From Pseudomonadota bacterium (lineage in GTDB: Bacteria; Pseudomonadota; Gammaproteobacteria; Steroidobacterales; Steroidobacteraceae), in the NCBI GenBank assembly GCA_023391815.1, contig JAEWAF010000025.1, positions 1 through 64,000 of the forward strand: a stretch of DNA of 64,000 bases. Direction: 5' to 3'. The notes beneath the pieces are model-generated. The model worked only from the letters and a program-made list of their open reading frames with translations, had not been told where the DNA came from and ran no database searches. Position numbers and translations under genes: made by a program. This document shows, one piece after another, positions 37,865 through 47,117 of the stretch; within the stretch, counting starts at the first letter, position 1, and each line of letters begins with the position of its first letter.

Positions 37865-39679
37865 TCATCGGCGCCGTGTTTTCCCGGGCCGGCTACGACG
37901 TGCCGGTGGTGGCGAATCGATAGTGTACTGATCGGGGCGCAGAGACTCGCGCTCAAGGGTTTGCCACTGAACGGGAGCGGCGATTGGACTGCCCGGTCGC
38001 GCGCGGGGTGAATACGCGCCCACCGCGGTCGTGCCGCGGCCGTTGCGCAGATAATCCAGAAAGAGCCGCCCTTTTCGAGCCGACAGCGCCGCCGAGACCG
38101 TATATCGCCGCGAATCGAGACTGGCCAGTCGTTCGGCGATCGCTCGGGAGCGTCGATGCGCGGAGTCATGTGAGATTCGCTCATCGAGCGGCACCATCAC
38201 ATGCACCCCCTTTCCGCCGCTGAGCTTCGGCCAGGTGTTCGCGAACCCTTCCTGCTCGAGCAACTCGCGCAGAGTGAACACGGTATCCAGCACGAAACCC
38301 CACGATACGCCACGCCCCGGGTCCAGATCGAACACCATCGTATCGGCATGCTCGATGTCATCCACGGTCGCGTTCCAGGGGTGAACCTCGACCACATCCA
38401 TGTCGACCAGCCCCAGCAGCCCTTCCAGATCCTCGACCCAGACTCGCGTACCTTCGCCACCCTCCCGCTTCTGAACGGTCAACCGATGAACCGCGGCGGG
38501 AATCTCGGGCAAGGGTCCCTTATGGTAGAAGGTCGTGCCACCAACACTTCGGACCAGCTTCAAGGGTCGTCGCGCTAGATAAGGCAGTGCCGAGCGATGC
38601 ACCCGGTTCCAATATTCCTTCAGCTGCGTCTGCGATGGGACGACGGCGTCAGGCAAGAGCTGCAGAATGTTTCTTTTTGGAACATACGAACTTTTCTTGC
38701 GCGGAGCCGCGACTGCCGACGCTCTGGCGCCCATCAGATCGTCGCGCACGCCTTTATAGACGGGTGCACGTAGACGACCGCCGGAGGTGAACGCGCTGTA
38801 TTCCACTTCCGCTTGCACAACCGGCTCGACCCACGTCGCCTTCGGCTTGTCGACCGGGACGGACAATGGCGACGTTTTGATGATGTGAGGATCGAGTCGC
38901 TCACGCAGCCGGTACAGATCCTCGGTTTTGAACCCGGTTTGCGCCTTGCCCGCGTACAGCAGTTTGCCGTCTTCCCAGCGGCCCAGATACAGAGAAGCGA
39001 TGCGACGAGGCCTGGCGCCCAGCTTCTCGACAAAAGCCACGATCGGAAACGTATCCGAGTTCTTGCACTTCTGCTTCAGCCAGGACTCCTGCTCGCCGGA
39101 TCGATACGGTGCATCGAGGCGCTTGCTCACGATGCCTTCCAGTTTCATCCGGCACGCCAGTTTCAGCAGCGTCGTGGCTTCCGTATGTAAGTACTCGCTG
39201 AGGTGGACGTGCTCAGTCCCTTTTCTGAAGACCGCTTCGAGCGCGCGGCGACGGTGTCGCAGCTGCGCGGCTCGCATGTCGAACCCGTCGAGATACAACA
39301 GATCGAAGGCGTAGTAGATCATGCGATCGTGACGGCCGCTCGCAAGGTCGGCCTCCAGTAAATGGAAGTCCGGAATGCCACTGGCATCTGGAACGACGAG
39401 CTCGCCATCGATGATGGCGCTCGTCACCGGCAGCTCGGGCAGCTCTTTGGCCAGCGTCGAAAAGCGCTCCGTCCAATCGAAACCCCGCCGCGTGAACAGC
39501 TTGACCCGCTTCTGCGCGATGTGCGCTTGGAGCCGATACCCGTCGAATTTGACTTCATGTGCCCACTCTCCGGATGCCGGCGGTACGCCGATCTTCGGAT
39601 GGCACGGCTCGACGAACTCGGGCATGGTCGCAGCCACGGCGCCGGGCACAGCGATTTTCCGACGGCGGGAAGGCGACAT
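37865..39679 (-). CDS. ligD: DNA ligase D, ligase and polymerase domains only
   Basis: 604 aa. The ATP-dependent ligase domain comes first, with the adenylated lysine K44 in EVKFDGYRLQAH, then DGELVVPD and LEGIVSKRLDAPYR, and an OB-fold. From ~330 a LigD primase/polymerase domain follows: YLARRPLKLVRSVGG, FDLDPGRGVSWGFV (metal-binding DxD) and LSGGKGVHVMVPL. The N-terminal 3'-phosphoesterase domain of many LigDs is absent. LigD joins double-strand breaks together with Ku; no ku gene lies in this window. It is divergent from the serine hydrolase at 39811. Confidence 0.9.
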   Translation of the reverse strand: MSPSRRRKIAVPGAVAATMPEFVEPCHPKIGVPPASGEWAHEVKFDGYRLQAHIAQKRVKLFTRRGFDWTERFSTLAKELPELPVTSAIIDGELVVPDASGIPDFHLLEADLASGRHDRMIYYAFDLLYLDGFDMRAAQLRHRRRALEAVFRKGTEHVHLSEYLHTEATTLLKLACRMKLEGIVSKRLDAPYRSGEQESWLKQKCKNSDTFPIVAFVEKLGARPRRIASLYLGRWEDGKLLYAGKAQTGFKTEDLYRLRERLDPHIIKTSPLSVPVDKPKATWVEPVVQAEVEYSAFTSGGRLRAPVYKGVRDDLMGARASAVAAPRKKSSYVPKRNILQLLPDAVVPSQTQLKEYWNRVHRSALPYLARRPLKLVRSVGGTTFYHKGPLPEIPAAVHRLTVQKREGGEGTRVWVEDLEGLLGLVDMDVVEVHPWNATVDDIEHADTMVFDLDPGRGVSWGFVLDTVFTLRELLEQEGFANTWPKLSGGKGVHVMVPLDERISHDSAHRRSRAIAERLASLDSRRYTVSAALSARKGRLFLDYLRNGRGTTAVGAYSPRARPGSPIAAPVQWQTLERESLRPDQYTIDSPPPARRSRPGKTRRR

Positions 39680-39810
39680 AGGGCTGGGCGAGTCAGACCT
39701 CTACACGGAAACGAACGCCTCGACTGCCTGTTCCGCCAGATCGGGCGCAAATGTCGGATCGGCGCACGCTAATTCGTCTTCACAATGCACGCATCCATCG
39801 GAACGGCAAA

Positions 39811-41019
39811 ATGACTAACAGATGCCTCTCGAAATCCGGACTCGACCGTATGCATCGGGTGTTGTCCGCGCACGTCGAGCGCGGCCATATTCCGGGATTG
39901 GTCGCGTTGGTGAGCCGCCATGACGATGTGCACGTCGAAGTGCTTGGCCACCTGCATGCCGATGGTAGCGAGCGCATGCCGCGCGATGCGCTGTTCCGAA
40001 TCGCCTCGATCACGAAGCCCGTGGTGGCGGTCGCCACGATGATCCTGATCGAGGAATGCAAACTGCGGTTGGACGACGCGATCGAACCGTGGATACCGGA
40101 ACTGGCGAATCGGCGAGTCTTGAAATCCATCGCGTCCCAACTGGACGACACCGTACCTGCGCGTCGGTCGATCACTGTGCGCGATCTGCTCTCGTATCGG
40201 ATGGGATTCGGCAGCGTGATGGCTATGCCGGACACGTATCCCATTCAAAAGTACATCCGCGAATATCGACTGGGTGGCGACGGCCCGCCGCATCCGGCGA
40301 AGGCGCCGACCACGGATGAATGGATTCAGCGCCTGGGCTCCTTGCCGCTCATGGCGCAGCCAGGCGAGAAATGGCTGTACAACACCAGCGGCGACGTGCT
40401 TGGGATCCTGGTCGAACGCGTCTCGGGAAAACGTCTTGGCACAGTCCTGCGCGAGCGCATCTTCGATCCGCTCGGCATGAAAGACACGGCGTTCAACGTG
40501 CCCGCGAGCGAATTCCATCGGATGCCGACCAGCTACACATTCAATCACGCTACAAACAAACTCGACGTCTACGATCCATCGGGTTCGGCAAGCTCCTGGG
40601 CGCCGCCGCCCCCAATCGAGTCCGGCGCCGGCGGTCTGGTCTCCTCTGTCGACGACTATTTCGCCTTCGCTCGGATGATGCTCAACAAAGGTCGGCTCGG
40701 TCGCCAGCGGATCCTCTCGCGCGCCAGCGTCGAGCTGATGACGTCAGATCAGCTAACACCGCAACAGCGTGAAGGCACCGAACCTTTCTTCGGCACGCAT
40801 TCGAGCTGGGGCCTCGGCCTGGGCGTCTGCATTCATCGCGAGGAGATCTATCAAACACCGGGCCGGTTCGGCTGGGATGGCGGCACCGGCACGTCCGCCT
40901 ATGTGGATCCGGCCGAAGGAATGATTGGAATCCTGCTGACTCAGCGCCTGATGGATTCGCCCGAACCGCCGAGAGTGTTCACTGATTTTTGGACGCAGGC
41001 GTATTCGGCGATGGAGTAG
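39811..41019 (+). CDS. serine hydrolase, beta-lactamase family (EstB-like), cytoplasmic
   Basis: 402 aa from ATG 39811; an upstream in-frame start at 39751 adds 20 doubtful residues. The SxxK motif is S66-I-T-K69, and the second motif is YNTS in KWLYNTSGDVLGILV, followed by IESGAGGLVSSVDDYFAFARMM, a block common in EstB-like carboxylesterases. No signal peptide is seen, unlike the exported serine hydrolase at 15449. The substrate is unknown. It is a single gene, convergent with the AraC gene, with a shared terminator between them. Confidence 0.85.
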   Translation: MTNRCLSKSGLDRMHRVLSAHVERGHIPGLVALVSRHDDVHVEVLGHLHADGSERMPRDALFRIASITKPVVAVATMILIEECKLRLDDAIEPWIPELANRRVLKSIASQLDDTVPARRSITVRDLLSYRMGFGSVMAMPDTYPIQKYIREYRLGGDGPPHPAKAPTTDEWIQRLGSLPLMAQPGEKWLYNTSGDVLGILVERVSGKRLGTVLRERIFDPLGMKDTAFNVPASEFHRMPTSYTFNHATNKLDVYDPSGSASSWAPPPPIESGAGGLVSSVDDYFAFARMMLNKGRLGRQRILSRASVELMTSDQLTPQQREGTEPFFGTHSSWGLGLGVCIHREEIYQTPGRFGWDGGTGTSAYVDPAEGMIGILLTQRLMDSPEPPRVFTDFWTQAYSAME

Positions 41020-41023
41020 AAAA

Positions 41024-41057
41024 GAAAAAAGCTCCAGCAGGAACCCCTGCTGGAGCT
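41024..41057 (-). terminator. rho-independent terminator of the AraC gene
   Basis: AGCTCCAGCAGG-AACC-CCTGCTGGAGCT forms a perfect 12-bp stem with a 4-nt loop (41030-41057). On the minus strand it is followed by a T-run (41029-41024), which is the standard intrinsic terminator layout for the AraC gene. The plus-strand side ends in TCAAG, so it works less well for the serine hydrolase gene. Confidence 0.85.
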
Positions 41058-41071
41058 TCAAGCAGTCTGAA

Positions 41072-42019
41072 TCACGCGGCCGCCGCCCCCATGCCACCCA
41101 TGAAGGTCAGCGAGTCGGCGGCGCGACGGCATTCACGCGGCGTGACGCCATGGAAACGTCGCAACGCGCGGAACAACGTCGAGCGGGAGTCGAAGCCGAC
41201 CACCTTCACGATGTCTTCCACCGCCATCTCGCTGCCACGGAGCAAGCGTCCAGCCACCGTCGTGCGCTTACGCTGCAAGTACTCGTGCGGCGTCACGTCG
41301 TGGATGTGCTTGAACAGTCGCAGGAAATGATGGCGCGACAGGAACGCGGCGCGTGCCATGTCACCCAGCATCAACGGCTTGTCGAAGTTCGAATGGATGA
41401 AATCGGTTGCCAGCGACACTCGTCGGAGGATTTCGCGACGCGTGGCCGCGCGACGCACCGGCACGCCCCGAGCCCGCTGCAACACGTCCCGATGACGAGC
41501 CAGCATGCGCTCGAGCAGGAACGCGAACTGTTCCTCGAACCACAGCGGATCGTTCAAGCCCATCTCGCAGTGACGACGAATGAACAGCAGCACCGGCGTC
41601 ACGCCTCGATCGTGCGTCTGCAGGTGGGGAATGAAGGGCAGCGTCGCCGACGCTTGCGCTTCACCCTCGTCCAGCAACCGATCTTCCGGAGTGAGCATCG
41701 TGCCGAGCACTTCTTCCGGCATGCCCCGACGGAACAGGACCGTCAACACGTTCACCGGCTCGGCGCCACGGATACGGACCGTCGCCGGACCTGAAGGAAT
41801 CGGCAGCCAGGTGTCGTCATCGACCGCGATGCGCCGGTTGTCCAGCGTGACTTCCTGCCGCCCGCCCCACGCGCTCAGCAGCGCGAAACGCTCACCGTCC
41901 AGCGTGTAATCGGCGACCTGTGTGTGCAGGCTCACCACGGTATTTTCGGAGCTGGGCTGTCGCGCCAACGCCGCACTCAGATCACCACTCACCATCTCAT
42001 GGGTTCGACGGAGAATCAT
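41072..42019 (-). CDS. AraC-family transcriptional regulator
   Basis: 315 aa with GAGGGG before the ATG. The N-terminal ~190 residues are a cupin-like sensing half. The C-terminus carries two helix-turn-helix motifs (PLMLGDMARAAFLSRHHFLRLFKHI and AVEDIVKVVGFDSRSTLFRALRRFHG), closing with VTPRECRRAA. Its effector and targets are not known. It is convergent with the serine hydrolase gene, from which a terminator separates it. Confidence 0.9.
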   Translation of the reverse strand: MILRRTHEMVSGDLSAALARQPSSENTVVSLHTQVADYTLDGERFALLSAWGGRQEVTLDNRRIAVDDDTWLPIPSGPATVRIRGAEPVNVLTVLFRRGMPEEVLGTMLTPEDRLLDEGEAQASATLPFIPHLQTHDRGVTPVLLFIRRHCEMGLNDPLWFEEQFAFLLERMLARHRDVLQRARGVPVRRAATRREILRRVSLATDFIHSNFDKPLMLGDMARAAFLSRHHFLRLFKHIHDVTPHEYLQRKRTTVAGRLLRGSEMAVEDIVKVVGFDSRSTLFRALRRFHGVTPRECRRAADSLTFMGGMGAAAA

Positions 42020-42542
42020 CCCGTTACCCCTCCCCGTTGCTTAGCAGTCAACACCGGCCGCAAGACCGGCCTTACTGGAATTCGCCCTCGGCCTCGCGAC
42101 GTACGCGGCAGACTCCACCCTAAAAGCTGACACATCCTGGAAATCGGCTGAGTTGTTACCATTTCCGCGCCAATTCGCGCTGGCTACAAGCGCTTTACGA
42201 TGATCTGATTGCGGCATGCGGCGAAAGGTTGCAGTTGTCGCCTGACTTCGGTCAGGCAGCGGATGAATTACGCAATGAATGAGACACCGTCGCGCACGAT
42301 CAGCTCGCGAGTCGCAAGATGAGTTGATAACTGCCGCCGCCAAAAGTTGCAGGCACGCCACGACTTTTCCGCGGTTGGCCGGCCTCCAGCCTTAAAGACG
42401 AATGGCTCGCCGCCGGGAAGACATCTCGATCGAAAGAAATCGGGGCGCGGTCGGGATCATTGCGGCTGGTCGCGAGCGGGGCGGTCCGGGTAAAATCGCG
42501 CCCGCTTAGAATTTGTCCAAAGCAGAGAATCCGTCTCCACCC
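42020..42542. other. intergenic stretch upstream of the AraC gene
   Basis: About 520 bp. It holds the divergent promoters of the AraC gene and the small plus-strand gene at 42543. Frames seen here are shadows of neighbouring composition. A short inverted pair (CCGGCC ... GGCCGG-like) near 42052-42072 is the only structure I notice. Confidence 0.45.
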
Positions 42543-42785
42543 ATGCCCATCGCTCACGAGCACAACCTCGCGCGGCCCATGCCACGCGACTGTCAGTTCG
42601 GTATCCGAGTCAAATTGCGCTCCACCGATCCATTCAAGAACCTGGTCGGCGGCGATTGGACCCGCGAGCACTGGTACGCGACGCGCGAAGAGCGCGATCG
42701 CATGCTCAAGGAAATGAGCGGCCGCTATATCTACTTCCGCCCGGGCGACCGCCCGACGCTCGAGTTCGAAAAGATCGACCGCTAG
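42543..42785 (+). CDS. small hypothetical protein
   Basis: 80 aa from ATG 42543; a TTG at 42513 is a possible longer start. The protein is basic and soluble-looking, with CQFGIRVKLRSTDPFKNLVGGDWTREHWYATREERDRMLKEMSGRYIYFRPGDRPTL. The compact pattern with strands ending in an acidic tail looks like a real conserved small protein, but I do not recognise the family. Its stop overlaps the end of the convergent patatin gene by four bases. Confidence 0.6.
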   Translation: MPIAHEHNLARPMPRDCQFGIRVKLRSTDPFKNLVGGDWTREHWYATREERDRMLKEMSGRYIYFRPGDRPTLEFEKIDR

Positions 42786-45040
42786 AAGGTTCGGCCGAGG
42801 AACAAGTAGAACGCCTTCTGGTGTTCCTCGGCATCGTAGCCCGTCGCGAGATAGACGGGCCCGAGCGGCGAGTCCACGCCGAAGAACACGCTGAAATCTT
42901 TACGCAGGTCTCCGAAGCTGGCCTGGCTGCTATCCAGCCAGGCATTGCCGGCCTCGAACGACAGACCGGCATAGGCGGGGAAGTTGAGCACTCCCTCGCC
43001 ACCGCGTCCGACGCGGCGCTGATAAATCAGGCGCCCGATCCCAAAGTGCGGTCCCGCCAGGGCACCCGGCGCCAGGCCGGACAGATTCAGGAAGCCACCG
43101 AGCGAGTAGAAGTTCTCCGGCCGCACCAGCGCCGAGTCGGCGACGGTCCCGCCCGACAGCCACAGGATCAAGGTATGACGATCGAACGAGCGCGCCACCA
43201 GCCACGAGCTTGCGAACGCGTTCAGGTTCTCGTCCGAGCCGATACTCTCGCGCTCGCCGCGCCACTCGAATTCGAACTGCTGGCCATGACGCGGGAAAAA
43301 AATGCTGTCGAGCCGATCGTACGAAAAGCGCGCGAAGTATCCGCCGCGATCGAAGGTGTCGACGGGCAGCGTGGGGTCGCCGATCAGCACACGCGACCGG
43401 CCCGTGCCCCGCCGTATGCCGAACCGGATCTCGCCCCAGTTCGATATCTCGCGTCCCACGTCCACACCGCCCTGCAAGCTCCGCACGCGATACTCCGCGA
43501 GCAGATCCCGTCCTTCGCTGCCGAGTTGGAACACGCTGCGTTCTTCGAAGTCGATGCTGGGCGCGACGAAGTAGCGGCTCGCCAATGACAGCGGCTGATA
43601 GAACTCGGTGAAGATGCGGGGGTTGTCGCCGATCTGCAGATCGGTGAGCCATTCGGCACCCAGCGGATTGAGCTCGGTCGCAATCAGGCGGACCGCCGCG
43701 TTGTAGCGGCTGGTGCCCTCGAAGTTGTCTTCCAGGTTCAAGCCGAAGCGCACGTAGTTCGGTCCCCAGCTCTTGCGTCTCAAGTCGAGCTCGAGCCCGG
43801 CGCGCCCGTCCTCTTCGATCAGGTTGTAATCGATGGACTCGAAGCGATCCAGCGCGTACAGCGAGGACAACTGATTGCGCACCCGATCGGCATCCATGGG
43901 CTTGCCGATCAGATTGCTCATGGTCGCTTTCACCAGCGGGTCGTATTCCATCGAACGCGGATCGGCACGCACGAATTGAATGACCGGCAAGCTTGCGTCG
44001 CGCGGGTTACGCGTGGCCAGATATCTCACATAGTCATCCGGACTCAGCGAGAGCTTGTCCAACGCGGCCGTCTTCTCGCGTGCCCCGATCTCGCCAGCAC
44101 GCAATGCCTGCGGTACCCGGGCAAATTCGATGGAAGCGAACCGGCCCAGCGGCGGCTCGATCACGATGTCATTCGGCCCGAGCAAAGCGCGCTGCTCACG
44201 CGTGCGGCCGCGAATCAGAATTGCGAACGCCTGGTTGGTGACTTCGAGCGGCGAGGTCAGCTCGTCGGCGGCATACAAAGGAAAACTCACATCGACGACG
44301 ATCAGTACGTCGACGTTCATCGCGCGCGCGATCGAAACAGGGAGGTTTTCGGTGAGGCCGCCGTCGACCAGTAACTTGCCGTCGCGCTCGACTGGCGCGA
44401 ACACGCCTGGTGCCGACATGCTTGCGCGCATTGCCGTGACCAGATCGCCGGAATCTATGACCACCGGTTCGCCCGTCTCCAGATCCGTGGCGACCGCCCG
44501 AAACGGAATCGGCAGCCGATCGAAATGCTGAATGGCGGCGACCGGCAGCGACGCTTTTCGCAGCACCTGCTCCAGCTTCTGGCCTTGAACCAGGCCCCGC
44601 GGCAACACGAACCCCTGCTCGGTCACGCCGAGCGCATATCGCACCAGGAATTCGCGATCGTCCTGCTTGCGGCGGAAGCCCAGCTCCTCACGTGGCGGGC
44701 GGTCTTTGAACGCGTCTTCCCAATTCACCGAGCGCAGCAGCTTTTCGATATCGGCGACCGGCATGCCCGACGCATACAGACCGCCGACCACGGCACCCAT
44801 GCTGGTACCGGCGATGGCATCGACAGGAATACGCAGCTCGTCGAGGACCTTGAGCACACCGACGTGGGCCGCTCCCCGAGCGCCGCCGCCACTTAGCACC
44901 AGACCGACACGCGGGCGTGTCTGCTCGGTCGTTGCGGCCAGCACGGGTGAGATCGACGACGCGCCGAGAACCAGCGCGATGAACATCGCGAATAACGACG
45001 CCGGAAAACGTCGCCCGCGGCAGGCGAGATGGGCCTTCAT
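42782..45040 (-). CDS. patatin-like phospholipase with POTRA and outer-membrane barrel (PlpD-like, type Vd)
   Basis: 752 aa from ATG 45040 (the frame runs open to 45712 inside the next gene's promoter region). A signal peptide (LFAMFIALVLGASSISPVLA) is followed by a patatin domain: oxyanion loop GGGARG (51-56), nucleophile Ser80 in GTSMG and the catalytic Asp in LLVDGGLTEN. After ~340 there is a POTRA-like segment, then a beta-barrel ending in an aromatic residue (FYLFLGRTF). This is the layout of PlpD-type autotransporters, which move the lipase to the surface through their own barrel. It is a single gene, divergent from the PQQ dehydrogenase. Confidence 0.9.
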   Translation of the reverse strand: MKAHLACRGRRFPASLFAMFIALVLGASSISPVLAATTEQTRPRVGLVLSGGGARGAAHVGVLKVLDELRIPVDAIAGTSMGAVVGGLYASGMPVADIEKLLRSVNWEDAFKDRPPREELGFRRKQDDREFLVRYALGVTEQGFVLPRGLVQGQKLEQVLRKASLPVAAIQHFDRLPIPFRAVATDLETGEPVVIDSGDLVTAMRASMSAPGVFAPVERDGKLLVDGGLTENLPVSIARAMNVDVLIVVDVSFPLYAADELTSPLEVTNQAFAILIRGRTREQRALLGPNDIVIEPPLGRFASIEFARVPQALRAGEIGAREKTAALDKLSLSPDDYVRYLATRNPRDASLPVIQFVRADPRSMEYDPLVKATMSNLIGKPMDADRVRNQLSSLYALDRFESIDYNLIEEDGRAGLELDLRRKSWGPNYVRFGLNLEDNFEGTSRYNAAVRLIATELNPLGAEWLTDLQIGDNPRIFTEFYQPLSLASRYFVAPSIDFEERSVFQLGSEGRDLLAEYRVRSLQGGVDVGREISNWGEIRFGIRRGTGRSRVLIGDPTLPVDTFDRGGYFARFSYDRLDSIFFPRHGQQFEFEWRGERESIGSDENLNAFASSWLVARSFDRHTLILWLSGGTVADSALVRPENFYSLGGFLNLSGLAPGALAGPHFGIGRLIYQRRVGRGGEGVLNFPAYAGLSFEAGNAWLDSSQASFGDLRKDFSVFFGVDSPLGPVYLATGYDAEEHQKAFYLFLGRTF

Positions 45041-45097
45041 CGGCGAAATTATAAGACAGAGCTTGTGACCCCGAACCTTGCTCGCTAGGCTTTTTGC

Positions 45098-47095
45098 ATG
45101 ACATCCGCCTGTCGCCGGTCGGCCACGCTGCCATGGATCGCCCTGATCGTCGCATGGGGTGGCGCTGTTGTGGGCCAGGCGCACGGCGCTCCTCCGCATC
45201 GGCGGCTCAACGATGACGATGCTCAATGGCAGTACTACGGCGGCGATGCCGGCGGCACTCGTCACGCGGCCTCCAGACAGATCACGCCAGCCAATGTCGA
45301 GCAGCTGGAAATCGCCTGGACCTACCGCACCGGCGAGCTCGGCGTCGGCTTCTTGCGTGCCGACAAGCTGGCGTTCGAGGCGACGCCGATTCTGGTCGAC
45401 GACACGCTGTATCTGAGCACGCCGACCAACATCGTGATCGCGCTCGATGCCGCCACCGGCAAGTTTCGCTGGCGCCACGATCCGAAGACGCCGCGCCATC
45501 TGCGTTACGCCGAAGCAACGTCGCGGGGCGTTGCGTGGTGGACCGACGACTCCGCCGACGCGAGCACGCGCTGTGCCCAACGCATCTTCATCGGCACGTT
45601 GGATGCGAGGCTGATCGCGCTCGACGCGCGCAACGGCGCGCCATGCACGGATTTTGGCACCAACGGCACCGTCGATCTCACCGCCGGCGCAAGACCGACC
45701 GAGCGAGGCCAATACTTAGTTACATCGCCGCCGGCCGTCTATCGCGACCTGATCATCACGGGCTCGGCGATCGGCGACAACCGAGGCGTCGAGGTGGAGC
45801 GAGGCATCGTGCGCGCCTTCGATGCTCGCACCGGCGCGCAGCGTTGGTCATGGGATCCGATTCCCACGACCGGCACGGAAGCGACGACGCAAGGTTGGAC
45901 GGAAGAATCCGCTCGACGTACCGGTGGCGGGAATGCCTGGTCGATGCTGTCGGTCGATGCGGGTCGCGGATTGATCTTCGTGCCGACCGGTTCGCCGAGC
46001 CCGGATTTCTATGGCGGGGAGCGCCCCGGCTTGAACAACTATGCGAACTCGCTGGTCGCGTTGCGTGCCGACACCGGCGAGCTGGTGTGGTATCGGCAGC
46101 TCATTCATCACGATCTGTGGGACTACGATCTCGCCGCGCAGCCCATGCTCATCGACTTCGATCGCGACGGCAAATCCATTCCCGCGGTCGTGCAAGCCAC
46201 CAAGACCGGCATGTTGTTCGTGTTCGATCGTGAAACCGGCGAGCCCGTGTTCGAGATCGTGGAACGCCCGGTGCCCGCATCCACCGTGCCGGGCGAGTCC
46301 GCATCGCCGACGCAACCGTTTCCCGCGACTCCCGCACTAGTCTCGCACGCCGCGATCACGCCACAGGACGCATGGGGCCTGACGGTGATCGATCGCGCGC
46401 GCTGTCGCGATCTGATCGGCAAATATCGCTCGGAAGGATTGTTCACGCCGCCCAGTCTGCAAGGAACCATTCTCTCGCCCAGCTTCGCCGGCGGCGTGAA
46501 TTGGGGCAGTCTCGCGTTCGATCACGAACGTCAGCTCATCCTGGCCGCCGTCAATCATGTGCCCATGGTCGCGACGCTGGTTCCGCGCGATCAGCTGAAA
46601 CCCATGCGTGACTCCAAGAGTTATCCCGACTCTGACTTCTCGGAGCAGGTCGGCACGCCCTATGGCCTGCGCCGTGAAATGTTGGCATCGCCGCTCGGGC
46701 TGCCTTGCACAGCTCCGCCCTGGGGATCGCTCGCGGCGGTGGACTTGCGGCGTAACGCCATCCTTTGGCAAGTCGTGCTCGGTTCGACGCGTGATCGCAC
46801 GCCCTGGTTTGTGCCGTCGCGCACGATCGGCATGCCAAACATGGGCGGTCCGATGGCGACCGCGGGCGGACTGGTCTTTATCGGTGCCGCCACCGACAAT
46901 TATCTGCGCGCGTTCGACATTCAGACGGGGCGAGAACTCTGGAAAGGCCGGTTACCCGCAGGGGGCCAGGCCACGCCCATGAGTTACGAGCTCGGCGGGC
47001 GCCAGTATGTCGTGATTGCCGCCGGCGGCCATGGCAAGTTGAAAACCAAGCAAGGCGATTACGTCATCGCTTTCGCATTGCCGCCGGCGAGCTGA
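45098..47095 (+). CDS. PQQ-dependent dehydrogenase, soluble quinoprotein type
   Basis: 665 aa with a signal peptide (LIVAWGGAVVGQAHG). The beta-propeller W-motifs of quinoprotein alcohol/glucose dehydrogenases are visible (WQYYGGDAGGTRHAASRQITPANVEQLEIAWTYRTGE, GIVRAFDARTGAQRWSW, GRELWKGRLPAGGQATPMSYE), together with GGGNAWSMLSVDAGRGLIFVPTGS. There is no N-terminal membrane domain as in Gcd and no c-type haem site. It oxidises an unknown alcohol or sugar in the periplasm. It is directly followed by a TonB receptor gene 22 bp away, which suggests that the receptor brings in substrate or cofactor. Confidence 0.9.
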   Translation: MTSACRRSATLPWIALIVAWGGAVVGQAHGAPPHRRLNDDDAQWQYYGGDAGGTRHAASRQITPANVEQLEIAWTYRTGELGVGFLRADKLAFEATPILVDDTLYLSTPTNIVIALDAATGKFRWRHDPKTPRHLRYAEATSRGVAWWTDDSADASTRCAQRIFIGTLDARLIALDARNGAPCTDFGTNGTVDLTAGARPTERGQYLVTSPPAVYRDLIITGSAIGDNRGVEVERGIVRAFDARTGAQRWSWDPIPTTGTEATTQGWTEESARRTGGGNAWSMLSVDAGRGLIFVPTGSPSPDFYGGERPGLNNYANSLVALRADTGELVWYRQLIHHDLWDYDLAAQPMLIDFDRDGKSIPAVVQATKTGMLFVFDRETGEPVFEIVERPVPASTVPGESASPTQPFPATPALVSHAAITPQDAWGLTVIDRARCRDLIGKYRSEGLFTPPSLQGTILSPSFAGGVNWGSLAFDHERQLILAAVNHVPMVATLVPRDQLKPMRDSKSYPDSDFSEQVGTPYGLRREMLASPLGLPCTAPPWGSLAAVDLRRNAILWQVVLGSTRDRTPWFVPSRTIGMPNMGGPMATAGGLVFIGAATDNYLRAFDIQTGRELWKGRLPAGGQATPMSYELGGRQYVVIAAGGHGKLKTKQGDYVIAFALPPAS

Positions 47096-47117
47096 CGACT
47101 CAACGAACAGGTTCATC

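Noticed and set aside
37117..38184. MsrA frame extended into the ligase gene
   Set aside because: The GAGG-preceded ATG 37779 fits MsrA proteins. The upstream codons are antisense to ligD.
42782..45712. Patatin frame extended to 976 codons
   Set aside because: The signal peptide starts at ATG 45040. The extra upstream codons lie antisense to the PQQ dehydrogenase gene and its promoter.
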